From: Ruegeria atlantica
GTDB lineage: Bacteria > Pseudomonadota > Alphaproteobacteria > Rhodobacterales > Rhodobacteraceae
Length of the DNA: 64,000 nucleotides
Assembly: GCF_013033965.1 (NCBI RefSeq)
Contig: NZ_WQFE01000001.1
Span: 310,001 to 374,000 of the forward strand
Direction: 5' to 3'
Of the stretch, positions 8,454-17,324 are shown piece after piece. Below the pieces are notes generated by a model that saw nothing but the letters and a program-made list of their open reading frames with translations, searched no databases and was not told the DNA's origin. A program made the translations under genes and the position numbers. The first letter of the stretch is position 1, and each line of letters begins with the position of its first letter.

Positions 8454-8891
8454 TTGCGCGCACTTCTACAAAGGGTATCCCGTGCTAACGTCTCGGTTGA
8501 TGGGCAAATGGTTGGACAGTCCGGTCCGGGATTGATGATCCTGGTCTGCGCGATGAAGGGTGACGACGAACAAAAGGCCGAGCAATTGGCCGCCAAAGTA
8601 TCGAAGCTACGAATTTTCAAAGATGACACAGGCAAGATGAACCGTTCTGTTGTGGATGTAGGGGGCTCGGCGCTGGTGATCAGCCAATTCACGCTGGCCG
8701 CCGATACCTCACGCGGGAACAGGCCTGGGTTTTCCGAAGCTGCGCCGCCGGCTGTGGGAAAGCACCTCTATGAAGAATTTGCGCGACGGTTGCAGGCCCA
8801 TGGTGTTCCCGTCGAAACCGGGCAGTTCGGAGCCGACATGGCGGTAGAGCTGGTCAATGACGGGCCGGTCACGATTTGGATGGAAAGCTGA
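8454..8891 (+). CDS. dtd: D-aminoacyl-tRNA deacylase
   Basis: Dtd hydrolyses D-amino acids (and glycine mischarged on tRNA-Ala) from tRNA, a proofreading step in the cytoplasm. With a TTG start at 8454 the protein is 145 residues, exactly the family length, and begins [13 protein letters not shown] as expected. The motif SQFTLAAD (near residue 78) and the Gly-cisPro motif in NDGPVT at the C-terminus are both present. GGAGAACA precedes the TTG. An upstream ATG at 8331 in the same frame would extend into the nitroreductase gene and gives non-homologous residues. The TGA stop overlaps the ATG of the next gene by one base (TGATG), suggesting translational coupling. Confidence 0.93.
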   Translation: MRALLQRVSRANVSVDGQMVGQSGPGLMILVCAMKGDDEQKAEQLAAKVSKLRIFKDDTGKMNRSVVDVGGSALVISQFTLAADTSRGNRPGFSEAAPPAVGKHLYEEFARRLQAHGVPVETGQFGADMAVELVNDGPVTIWMES

Positions 8892-9994
8892 TGGATCAGA
8901 AGCAACAGGCAATTCGCATTTGGCAGGCTGGCGTTGACGCGGTTGACGGAAAGAGGGCCACCAAAGCTGTTCTGGATGGGGTTCCAACGCCCGACCAGAT
9001 CCTGGCGGTCGGCAAGGCAGCAGCAGCAATGGCCAGCGCCGCATTGGAACATTTCGGCCCGCGTCCTACGCTTGTGGTCACAAAGGATGATCACGGGCGC
9101 GGTCTGCCGGAACATGTTCAGCTGATCGAGGCCTCTCATCCGGTTCCGGACGCGCGCAGCCTGAACGGTGGTCGCGCGCTACGTGAAGTGATCGAGGCGA
9201 TGGCACCTGATTCTCATGTGCTGCTGCTGGTCTCAGGCGGGGCATCATCACTGGCAGAGGAATTGCTATCCGGGAATACTCTGGCAGATCTGGAGCAGTT
9301 GAATAACAGGCTGCTGGCCGAAGGGTTGGATATCACCGCAATGAACGCCGAGCGTCGCAAGCTGTCCCGGATAAAGGGCGGAGGGCTGTTGTCCCATTTC
9401 AAAGGGGCGAAGGCGACCGTATTGGCAATCTCGGATGTGCCCGGGGATGATCTGAATGTCATCGGATCGGGAATTGGCGCATTGCCAGACACTTACAAAT
9501 TTGACGCCTCGATCCAGATCGTTGCTTCGAATGCCCATGCACGCTCGGCCGCAGCAGAACTGGCGCGCCGAGATGGTTTGCAAGTGTTGGCTGACGAAGA
9601 ATGCCTGCATGACGATTTCTTGCAAATCGCATCCAATCTTGGACCACGCCTTAGAGGGATGCCCCCGGGCGTCATGGTGTTCGGTGGCGAACCAACGGTG
9701 GTTTTGCCGGAAAAGCCGGGCCTTGGCGGGCGCAATCAGGCGCTGGCGCTGGCAATCGCCCGGGAAATTGCTGGGACACCGGGCCTAACTGTTGTTGTCG
9801 GCGGCACCGACGGCACCGATGGCCCGACCAACGCAGCCGGAGCGGTGATCGACGGTAAGACCTGGGGCGATGGGGCCGAGACCGCCTTGCAACGGGCAGA
9901 CAGTGGCAGTTTTCTGAACAAAGCCGGGGCTTTGCTGGTTACAGGCCCAACCGGAACAAATGTGATGGACCTGGTTGTCGCAATCAGGCGATGA
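8891..9994 (+). CDS. Glycerate 2-kinase (DUF4147/MOFRL family)
   Basis: This 367-residue protein belongs to the GckA/TtuD family, which phosphorylates D-glycerate to 2-phosphoglycerate; older annotations call it hydroxypyruvate reductase. The N-terminal DUF4147 domain has the nucleotide-binding loop LLVSGGASSLAEE near residue 115. The C-terminal MOFRL domain has GGRNQALALAIA and GGTDGTDGPTNAAGA (near 275 and 300). In serine-cycle and glycerate-pathway organisms it feeds C2/C3 acids into lower glycolysis, so it offers a second route from glyoxylate beside the bhc operon at 41-46 kb. It is coupled to dtd by a one-base stop/start overlap. I see no dedicated regulator. Confidence 0.87.
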   Translation: MDQKQQAIRIWQAGVDAVDGKRATKAVLDGVPTPDQILAVGKAAAAMASAALEHFGPRPTLVVTKDDHGRGLPEHVQLIEASHPVPDARSLNGGRALREVIEAMAPDSHVLLLVSGGASSLAEELLSGNTLADLEQLNNRLLAEGLDITAMNAERRKLSRIKGGGLLSHFKGAKATVLAISDVPGDDLNVIGSGIGALPDTYKFDASIQIVASNAHARSAAAELARRDGLQVLADEECLHDDFLQIASNLGPRLRGMPPGVMVFGGEPTVVLPEKPGLGGRNQALALAIAREIAGTPGLTVVVGGTDGTDGPTNAAGAVIDGKTWGDGAETALQRADSGSFLNKAGALLVTGPTGTNVMDLVVAIRR

Positions 9995-10045
9995 ATTGAC
10001 GATTTTCAAACATCGGAAAATGAAAAAGACCGTGACACTTTCACA

Positions 10046-12040
10046 ATGACGCGCTCGCCCAATTCGCTATGCGATATCGAAGACTTACCGGATGTCGGCA
10101 TAGTGATGCCCGACGGGTGTCGTCTGTCAGCGCGCGTCTGGCGTCCGATAGACGCAGACAGCACCCCCGTTCCGGCCATTCTGGAATTCCTGCCCTACCG
10201 AAAACGCGACGGTACGGCGACGCGTGATGCCCTGACCCATCCTTGGTTTGCCAAACGCGGCTATGCCTGCATTCGTGTGGACATGCGCGGCAATGGAGAC
10301 AGCGAAGGGTTGATGGAAGACGAGTACACCCAGCAAGAGCTGGATGATGCCGTTTCCACAATCCAGTGGCTCGCGGATCAACCGTGGTGTTCAGGCGCAG
10401 TTGGGATGATGGGAATCAGCTGGGGTGGGTTCAACGCTCTGCAGGTCGCAGCCCTGCAGCCTGCCCCTTTGAAAGCAATCATTACCCTGTGCTCAACTGC
10501 CGACAGGTACGCTGATGACATTCACTACAAGGGCGGGTGCCTGCTGAACGAAAACCTGGGCTGGGGCGCGACCATGTGGTCTTACTCATCCCGCGCACCC
10601 GACCCGGCATTGCGTCCGAACTGGCGTGAGCTATGGCTCGAGCGTCTGGAGAACCAACCGTTCCTACCCTCGGTCTGGCTGCGCCATCAGACCCGCGATG
10701 GTTATTGGCAGCATGGCTCTGTCTGCGAGGATTTCAGCGCGATCCACGCGGCAACCTTGGCTGTTGGTGGCTGGGGCGATGCATACAAGAACACTGTGCC
10801 ACTGCTGGTTGAACAGCTTAGCGCCCCGGTCAAGGGGATCGTGGGGCCGTGGGTGCACAAATACCCACATTTCGCTGTACCGGAACCACGGATCGGTTTT
10901 CTGCAAGAGGCGCTGCGCTGGTGGGATCATTGGCTGAAGGGGTTGGACACCGGGATTGAAACCGACCCCGATTATCGGGCGTACCTGATGGACGGCGTTC
11001 GCCCGCAGCGATGGTACTCCGAACGGCCGGGACGCTGGATCACTGAGCAGACCGGCGCGGCCTCGCATTTGGAGAACCTGACGCTGAAGCTGTCCGACGA
11101 TGGGTTGGGCCGAACCGGATCTCTGGACCGGCGCGTGAACTCCCCGATGACCTGCGGCATGGATGGTGGCGAATACTGCGCGATTTGGCTGGGGCCTGAC
11201 ATGCCCGGCGACCAACGCGCCGACGACGCACTGTCCGCCTGTTTCGATGGGGCGCCTTTGTCCGAAGATCTGGATATCGTTGGCGCGCCACGCATTCGGT
11301 TGACCGTCAGCGCCGACCGACCACAGGCTCAGATTGCAGTCCGGTTAAATCACATCCACCCGGATGGCGCATCGACCCGGATCACCTATGGCGTTCTGAA
11401 CCTTTCACACCGTGAAAGCCACGCAGAACCAACACCGCTGACACCCGGAACGTCTTACCAAATCTCACTGGACCTAGATCACATCGCCTATCGCATTCCT
11501 AAGGGGCATCGTTTGCGAGTTGCCGTATCAAGCGCGTACTGGCCGCTGATCTGGCCCTCCCCCGAACCTGTGCAACTGCATCTGACGGGCGGTGAGATTG
11601 CAATCCCGAACCGGCCTACATCAGGCGGTGACGAACACGTGTTTCAACCACCGGACTCGGAAACCCCGCTTGATGTCACAACATTACGGGACAGCAGCAA
11701 CTCCCGCCGAGTAGAAATAGACATGAACTCAGGCGAAACCCGGTTGATCATCGAAGACGACTTTGGCCGCGTGACCGACAATCACCACGGCCTGACACAT
11801 GGCGGGACAGCATATGAACGCTGGTCAATCCATCCCGACGACCCACTGACAGCCCGGGGGTATTGCCGTTGGACGCAGGAGATCAGCCGAGACGGAATCG
11901 ACCTGCGCACCGAAACTTCCTGCGAGATGTGGTCCGATCGGGAGAACTTTTTCCTCAAAGCGCAAATATGCGCCTTTGAAAACGAAAACCTGGTGTTTTC
12001 CAAGCAGACAGAGGATACCGTTTTACGCAACCAGATGTGA
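10046..12040 (+). CDS. CocE/NonD (S15) family serine hydrolase
   Basis: A 664-residue alpha/beta hydrolase of the CocE/X-Pro dipeptidyl-peptidase type, which hydrolyses esters or amides, or removes N-terminal X-Pro dipeptides. The nucleophile Ser is in GISWGG (Ser about 125) and the oxyanion Tyr in FLPYRKRDGT (about 51). The catalytic domain is followed by the C-terminal jelly-roll domain from about residue 350. There is no signal peptide, so it acts in the cytoplasm. No clear ribosome site precedes the ATG at 10046. It lies 124 bases upstream of a peptide-type ABC importer, so it may process the imported substrate; this is inference. Confidence 0.85.
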   Translation: MTRSPNSLCDIEDLPDVGIVMPDGCRLSARVWRPIDADSTPVPAILEFLPYRKRDGTATRDALTHPWFAKRGYACIRVDMRGNGDSEGLMEDEYTQQELDDAVSTIQWLADQPWCSGAVGMMGISWGGFNALQVAALQPAPLKAIITLCSTADRYADDIHYKGGCLLNENLGWGATMWSYSSRAPDPALRPNWRELWLERLENQPFLPSVWLRHQTRDGYWQHGSVCEDFSAIHAATLAVGGWGDAYKNTVPLLVEQLSAPVKGIVGPWVHKYPHFAVPEPRIGFLQEALRWWDHWLKGLDTGIETDPDYRAYLMDGVRPQRWYSERPGRWITEQTGAASHLENLTLKLSDDGLGRTGSLDRRVNSPMTCGMDGGEYCAIWLGPDMPGDQRADDALSACFDGAPLSEDLDIVGAPRIRLTVSADRPQAQIAVRLNHIHPDGASTRITYGVLNLSHRESHAEPTPLTPGTSYQISLDLDHIAYRIPKGHRLRVAVSSAYWPLIWPSPEPVQLHLTGGEIAIPNRPTSGGDEHVFQPPDSETPLDVTTLRDSSNSRRVEIDMNSGETRLIIEDDFGRVTDNHHGLTHGGTAYERWSIHPDDPLTARGYCRWTQEISRDGIDLRTETSCEMWSDRENFFLKAQICAFENENLVFSKQTEDTVLRNQM

Positions 12041-12164
12041 TACTCTGACGTGCAAAAGCCGGACATTTGTCCTTGCTCGGCAGACCGAAATACGCCTAAC
12101 TTGACTCATGCGTCAATAAAAAGCCCGAGAAGGGCTGTAATCCAATCAACTGGGAGACCACTAA

Positions 12165-13751
12165 ATGAACGAACAACTCACTCACATGGCCGGTCAGGTC
12201 ACTGCGGGCAAGCTCACCCGCCGCGAATTCATGGGGAAAGCGGCCGCTCTGGGTGTGTCGGCAGCGATGGCCAGCACAATGTTCGCAGATGCTGCGCGTG
12301 CCGCCGGGCCGAAAAAGGGCGGCGATCTGAAGTTTGGTTTGCAGGGCGGAAACTCCACCGACTCGCTGGACCCGGCGACCTATGCCAGCTCGGTACCTTT
12401 CCAGAACGGCAGACAGTTCGGTGACACTCTGGTCGAAGTCGCGCCAGATGGTTCGATCGAACCCCGTTTGGCCGAAAGCGTCGAAGGCAGCGCTGATGCC
12501 AAGGTGTGGACCTTCAAGCTGCGTCAGGGCGTGGAATTCCACAACGGCAAAACCATGACCAGCGAAGACGTGTTGAAGACCATGGAACGCCACTCGAACG
12601 AAGACTCGAAATCCGGTGCCCTGGGCATCATGAAGGGCATCGAGTCGATGAAGGCTGACGGAGACAATTTTCAGGTCACCCTGACCGAGCCGAATGCTGA
12701 CCTGCCCTTCCTGATGGCCGACTATCACCTGATCGTTCAGCCGGACGGCGGTATGGACAACCCTGCTGCAGGCATCGGTACCGGCCCTTATCAGGTCGAA
12801 GTCGATGAACCGGGCGTGCGCCACGTATTCAAGAAGTTCGCCAACCACTGGAACCCGGATTTCGGCAACTTCGACAGCGTCGAAGTGATCGTCATCAACG
12901 ATGCGACCGCGCGTACGGCTGCACTGCAATCGGGTCAAGTCCACGCCGTCAACCGCGTTGAACCCAAGGTTGCGGACCTGCTGGGTCGCGCTCCGAATCT
13001 GACCGTCCATTCAACTGCGGGCCGTGGGCACTATGTGTTCATCATGCACTGCGACACAGCTCCGTTCGACAACAACGAACTGCGTCTTGCGCTGAAGCAT
13101 GCCATCAACCGTCAGGAACTGGTCGACAAGGTTCTGCGTGGCTACGGCACCGTCGGAAACGATATGCCTGTCAACGCGGCATACCCGCTGTTCGACGGTT
13201 CGATCCCGCAGCGCGAGTTCAGCCTTGAAAAGGCTGCCGAGCATTACAAGAAATCGGGCCATGACGGGTCCCCGATCATCATGCGCGTTGCAGATGGTGC
13301 CTTCCCGGGTGCCGTGGATGCAGCAGCCCTGTTCCAGCAAACCGCCGCTCAGGCAGGTATCCCGCTGGAGATCAAGCGCGAGCCCAACGATGGTTACTGG
13401 TCCGAGGTCTGGAATGTTCAGCCCTTCTGCGCCTCCTACTGGGGTGGCCGTCCGGTGCAGGACCAGATGTACGCAACCGCGTATCTGTCGACTGCCGACT
13501 GGAACGACACGCGTTTCAAGGTGCCGGAGTTCGATGAGATGCTGTTCGCGGCACGTGCCGAACTGGACAACGACAAGCGCAAGGACATCTACAGCAAAAT
13601 GGGTGTGATGGTCCGCGACCAGGGCGGCCTGATCTGCCCGATGTTCAACGACTTTGTCGAAGGCGTCACCAATCAACTCGAAGGTTGGGAAAGCGACCCG
13701 ACCCAAGAGATGATGAACGGTCAAGTTTCGCGCAAAATGTGGTTCTCCTGA
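12165..13751 (+). CDS. Peptide-type ABC transporter substrate-binding protein (SBP_bac_5), Tat-exported
   Basis: A 528-residue periplasmic binding protein of the dipeptide/oligopeptide/nickel family (family 5). The N-terminus has a Tat signal: TRREFMGKAAALG with the twin Arg at residues 19-20, then a hydrophobic stretch ending near ARAA (about 47). The mature part shows the family pattern (SLDPATYASS near 60, GVEFHNGKTMTSEDV near 125). The ribosome site is TGGGAGA. It is the first gene of a four-gene transporter operon; the permease begins 14 bases after its stop. A weak hairpin (AGCCC/GGGCT, 12122-12136) lies upstream. The ligand could be a peptide, an opine or another amphiphile. Confidence 0.92.
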   Translation: MNEQLTHMAGQVTAGKLTRREFMGKAAALGVSAAMASTMFADAARAAGPKKGGDLKFGLQGGNSTDSLDPATYASSVPFQNGRQFGDTLVEVAPDGSIEPRLAESVEGSADAKVWTFKLRQGVEFHNGKTMTSEDVLKTMERHSNEDSKSGALGIMKGIESMKADGDNFQVTLTEPNADLPFLMADYHLIVQPDGGMDNPAAGIGTGPYQVEVDEPGVRHVFKKFANHWNPDFGNFDSVEVIVINDATARTAALQSGQVHAVNRVEPKVADLLGRAPNLTVHSTAGRGHYVFIMHCDTAPFDNNELRLALKHAINRQELVDKVLRGYGTVGNDMPVNAAYPLFDGSIPQREFSLEKAAEHYKKSGHDGSPIIMRVADGAFPGAVDAAALFQQTAAQAGIPLEIKREPNDGYWSEVWNVQPFCASYWGGRPVQDQMYATAYLSTADWNDTRFKVPEFDEMLFAARAELDNDKRKDIYSKMGVMVRDQGGLICPMFNDFVEGVTNQLEGWESDPTQEMMNGQVSRKMWFS

Positions 13752-13765
13752 TAGGGCCACGGATA

Positions 13766-14722
13766 ATGCATCCCATCGTCAAACTGGTTTCCCAGCGCTT
13801 TGCGCTGGGAATCCTGCTTCTCTTCGGTGCATCGGCTCTGATTTTCGGCCTCACCGAAGCCCTGCCCGGGGACGCTGCGCAAGCGGTCCTTGGCCAATCC
13901 GCAACCCCCGAAGCGCTGGCAAACCTGCGCGAAGAAATGGGCCTCAACCGTCCCGCATTGACCCGCTATTTCGAATGGTTGGGAGGCATCGTGCAGGGCG
14001 ATCTGGGTCAGTCATTGACCAACAAGCTCGACATTGCTGAAAGCATCGGCAAACGTTTGGGCAACACCCTGTTCCTGGCTTGCGCTGCGGCCGTCGTATC
14101 CGTTCCGCTTGCTATTTTTCTAGGCCTTCTGGCCGTCCGGTACCGCAATCGCTGGCCCGACAAACTGATCTCTGCCATCACCCTGACAACCGTTTCGATC
14201 CCGGAATTCCTGATCGGTTACGTGGTGATCTACTTCATCTCTGTGAAACTGGGCTGGTTTTCTTCACTCGCGATGATCAACGAGACAATGTCCTTCGGGC
14301 AAAAGCTCAATGCAATCGCGTTGCCGGCTTTCGTTCTGACACTGGTGGTTCTGGCGCAGATGATGCGAATGACACGCGCCGCGATCCTGAACCTGATGCA
14401 GTCGGCCTATATCGAAACAGCCGAACTGAAAGGCCTTTCGAATTTTCAGGTCATTGCACGCCATGCCTTTCCCAACGCAATTTCCCCAATTGTTAACGTC
14501 GTAATGCTGAACCTGGCCTATCTGGTCGTGGGTGTCGTCGTTGTCGAGGTGGTGTTCGTCTATCCCGGCATGGGGCAATACCTGGTGGATTCGGTGACCA
14601 AGCGTGACGTGCCGGTCGTTCTGGCCTGCGGTGTCGTCTTTGCTGCGGTCTATATCGGGCTCAATATGGTGGCCGATATTGTATCCATCCTCGCCAACCC
14701 AAGACTGAGGCATCCGAAATGA
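13766..14722 (+). CDS. Peptide-type ABC transporter permease (DppB-like)
   Basis: Inner-membrane permease, 318 residues, of the binding-protein-dependent type 1 fold. The N-terminal membrane helix (LGILLLFGASALIFGLTEA) is followed by the periplasmic segment LPGDAAQAVLGQSATPEALA, typical of DppB/OppB. The EAA-type loop that contacts the ATPase is around KGLSNFQVIARHAFPNAISP. I chose the ATG at 13766, which opens with the usual basic MHPIVKLVSQRF. An upstream in-frame ATG lies inside the binding-protein gene. The 3-prime end overlaps the next permease by 4 bases (ATGA). Confidence 0.92.
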   Translation: MHPIVKLVSQRFALGILLLFGASALIFGLTEALPGDAAQAVLGQSATPEALANLREEMGLNRPALTRYFEWLGGIVQGDLGQSLTNKLDIAESIGKRLGNTLFLACAAAVVSVPLAIFLGLLAVRYRNRWPDKLISAITLTTVSIPEFLIGYVVIYFISVKLGWFSSLAMINETMSFGQKLNAIALPAFVLTLVVLAQMMRMTRAAILNLMQSAYIETAELKGLSNFQVIARHAFPNAISPIVNVVMLNLAYLVVGVVVVEVVFVYPGMGQYLVDSVTKRDVPVVLACGVVFAAVYIGLNMVADIVSILANPRLRHPK

Positions 14723-15537
14723 TGAAGAATATTCCTATTTCGGCCGCCATCGGTCTGTTTTTTACCGGGCTGTACTTCTTCATTGCCTTTGCAGCACCAC
14801 TTATCGCCCCCTACGGAATGGCCGAAGTGGTCGGTGATGTGTGGGAACCGTCAAGCGCCGAGCATTTGCTGGGCACGGACAATATCGGGCGCGATCTGCT
14901 GACACGCATGATCTACGGTGGTCGCACGACCATCTTTATCGCTGCCGCAGCTACAATCCTCAGCTTTGTCACCGGCACCTCGCTGGGCCTTTTGGCCGCG
15001 GTTATGGGTGGTTGGGCTGATCAGGCGCTCAGCCGGATGGTTGATCTGGTCATGTCGATCCCGACACTGATTCTGGCGCTGGTCATTCTGGCGATTGTTC
15101 CGGTGACCGTTCCGATTCTGATCCTTGTGATGGGTCTGCTGGACGCCACGCGTCCTTACCGACTGTCGCGGTCGGTCGCCGTGGACATCAATGTGATGGA
15201 CTATGTCGAAGCCGCCAAACTGCGCGGTGAAGGCCGACGCTGGATCATCTTCCGGGAAATCCTGCCGAATGCCTTGTCACCTCTGGTGGCTGAGTTCGGC
15301 TTGCGATTCATCTTCATGGTTCTGTTCATCTCGACCCTGTCGTTCCTGGGTCTTGGCGTTCAGCCGCCGCTGGCAGACTGGGGCGGCATCGTGAAAGAGA
15401 ACAAGGATGGGATCGTCTATGGCATCGGCGCTGCGCTCTACCCCGCTGTGGCCATCGCGACGCTCGCCATTTCGGTCAACCTTGTGGCTGACTGGGTTCT
15501 GAACCGTACCACATCGCTGAAAGGAGGCCGGGGATGA
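14719..15537 (+). CDS. Peptide-type ABC transporter permease (DppC-like)
   Basis: Second permease of the same importer, 272 residues. The N-terminal helix is followed by HLLGTDNIGRDLLTRMIYGGRTT, the hallmark of DppC/OppC proteins, and by the ATPase-contact loop AAKLRGEGRRWIIFREILPN. Five to six membrane helices are evident. It overlaps both neighbours by 4 bases (ATGA at 14719 and at 15534), which indicates tight translational coupling and fixed stoichiometry with DppB-like and ATPase subunits. A second ATG immediately follows the first (MM), so the true start could be 14722. Confidence 0.92.
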   Translation: MMKNIPISAAIGLFFTGLYFFIAFAAPLIAPYGMAEVVGDVWEPSSAEHLLGTDNIGRDLLTRMIYGGRTTIFIAAAATILSFVTGTSLGLLAAVMGGWADQALSRMVDLVMSIPTLILALVILAIVPVTVPILILVMGLLDATRPYRLSRSVAVDINVMDYVEAAKLRGEGRRWIIFREILPNALSPLVAEFGLRFIFMVLFISTLSFLGLGVQPPLADWGGIVKENKDGIVYGIGAALYPAVAIATLAISVNLVADWVLNRTTSLKGGRG

Positions 15538-17174
15538 GCGACGATATCCTTCTCAAGGTCCGTGGCCTCAAGATTGGCGCGACTGTCTATCCGCCGGGCG
15601 AAAAGCCCCATGACATCGAGATCGTGCATGGGGTCGATTTCGATCTCGAGCGCGGCAAGGTGCTGGGTCTGATCGGCGAATCCGGGGCCGGTAAATCCAC
15701 CATTGGTCTGGCGTCGATGGCCTATGGCCGTGGCGGCGTGAAAATCACCGGCGGCGAAGTCTGGGTGAACGGGCGCGATATCCTCAAGACCTCTTTGGGT
15801 GATATCCGCAAATTGCGCGGGGGTGAGGTCACTTACGTGTCTCAGTCCGCTGCCGCATCCTTCAACCCTGCCAAGAAGATCATGGATCAGGTGGTTGAGG
15901 CCGCGGTCGAACAGAAAAAGTTCAGCCGGAAAGAGGCCGAGGGCCGCGCGCGGGAACTTTTCGCCAAGCTGGGTCTGCCAGATCCGGACAATATCGGCGA
16001 CCGCTACCCGCACCAGGTTTCGGGTGGTCAGCTGCAACGCTGCATGACCGCTTTGGCCCTGTGCCCTGAACCCGATCTGGTGGTGTTTGACGAGCCCACC
16101 ACGGCGCTGGACGTGACCACGCAGATCGACGTTCTGATGGCCATCAAAGAGGCTATTGCCGACACCGGCGTTGCTGCGCTTTACATCACGCACGATCTCG
16201 CCGTTGTCGCTCAGGTCAGCGATGACATCATGGTCTTGCGGATGGGCAATACGGTCGAATACGGCAGTACCGATCAGATCATCAACAACCCGCAAGAGGA
16301 TTACACCAAGGCGCTCGTCTCAGTGCGTTCCATCGAGCACGAAGAGAAAAAGCCCACACCTGATGCGGTGTTGAGCGTCGATGGTATCACCGCACGCTAC
16401 AAGGGATTGAACTTCGACGTGCTGCACAACGTCAATGTCGAGCTTCATCCGGGGCAGACGCTGGCGGTTGTGGGTGAATCCGGTTCGGGTAAGTCGACGC
16501 TGGCACGTGTGATCACAGGCCTGTTGCCGCCTCGCGATGGTGAGATCACCTTTAACGGGCGCAAACTGTCACCGGATCTCAAGGGGCGTACACGCGAAGA
16601 CCTGCGCGAGCTGCAGATGATCTATCAGATGGCTGACGTGGCAATGAACCCACGCCAGACCGTCGGAACGATCATCGGGCGACCGCTGGAGTTCTACTTC
16701 AACATGCGTGGTGCCGAAAAGCGCAAGCGGATCATTGAGCTGCTGGATGAGATCGAGTTGGGCGAGAAGTTCATCGACCGCTATCCGGCCGAGCTGTCGG
16801 GCGGTCAGAAACAGCGTGTCTGTATCGCGCGGTCGCTGGCGGCCAAGCCCAAGATGATCATCTGTGATGAGGTCACCTCGGCTCTGGATCCACTGGTTGC
16901 GGACGGCATTCTGAAACTGCTGCTGGACCTGCAAAAGATTGAGGATGTGGCTTACCTGTTCATCACTCACGATCTGGCAACGGTGCGTGCGATCAGCGAC
17001 AGCATCGCAGTGATGTATCAGGGCCGCGTGGTTCGCTATGGTTCGAAAAGCGAGGTGCTTAGCCCGCCATTCGACGACTATACCGATCTGCTGCTCAGCT
17101 CGGTCCCTGAGATGCATCTGGGTTGGCTGGAAGAGGTTGTTGCACACCGTAAAATGGAGAGTGCAGGCAACTGA
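15534..17174 (+). CDS. Peptide-type ABC transporter ATP-binding protein, fused DppD-DppF form
   Basis: One 546-residue protein carries both ATPase domains of the importer. The first has Walker A GESGAGKST (about 48-56), signature VSGGQLQR and Walker B DLVVFDEPTT. The second has GESGSGKST near 320, signature LSGGQKQR and IICDEVTSALD. Such D-F fusions are common in alphaproteobacteria and replace separate DppD and DppF. It drives uptake at the cytoplasmic face of the membrane. A hairpin with a T-run 29 bases downstream (17203-17244) probably ends the operon, separating it from the phosphodiesterase gene. Confidence 0.93.
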   Translation: MSDDILLKVRGLKIGATVYPPGEKPHDIEIVHGVDFDLERGKVLGLIGESGAGKSTIGLASMAYGRGGVKITGGEVWVNGRDILKTSLGDIRKLRGGEVTYVSQSAAASFNPAKKIMDQVVEAAVEQKKFSRKEAEGRARELFAKLGLPDPDNIGDRYPHQVSGGQLQRCMTALALCPEPDLVVFDEPTTALDVTTQIDVLMAIKEAIADTGVAALYITHDLAVVAQVSDDIMVLRMGNTVEYGSTDQIINNPQEDYTKALVSVRSIEHEEKKPTPDAVLSVDGITARYKGLNFDVLHNVNVELHPGQTLAVVGESGSGKSTLARVITGLLPPRDGEITFNGRKLSPDLKGRTREDLRELQMIYQMADVAMNPRQTVGTIIGRPLEFYFNMRGAEKRKRIIELLDEIELGEKFIDRYPAELSGGQKQRVCIARSLAAKPKMIICDEVTSALDPLVADGILKLLLDLQKIEDVAYLFITHDLATVRAISDSIAVMYQGRVVRYGSKSEVLSPPFDDYTDLLLSSVPEMHLGWLEEVVAHRKMESAGN

Positions 17175-17202
17175 TCGCCGTGCGACAGTTCTGCAAAAAT
17201 CG

Positions 17203-17244
17203 AAATCCCGGCGCCTTGTTCAAAGACAGGTGTCGGGATTTTGC
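17203..17244 (+). terminator. Rho-independent terminator after the peptide ABC operon
   Basis: Inverted repeat with arms at 17203-17216 and 17228-17241 (AAATCCCG pairing with CGGGATTT, extended inward with two G-T pairs), short loop, then TTTT. It lies 29 bases after the ATPase stop. Confidence 0.75.
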
Positions 17245-17324
17245 TATTGGGGGCGCGAATGGGCAGACCCCTGACCGCGAATCCCCTAGGCTCACCTGAA
17301 AAATCTAGTCAAAAGGCCAATGAC

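Noticed and set aside
15438..16295. Minus-strand open frame of about 285 residues
   Set aside because: It is fully antisense to the peptide-transporter ATPase with Walker and signature motifs, and shows no protein-family pattern.
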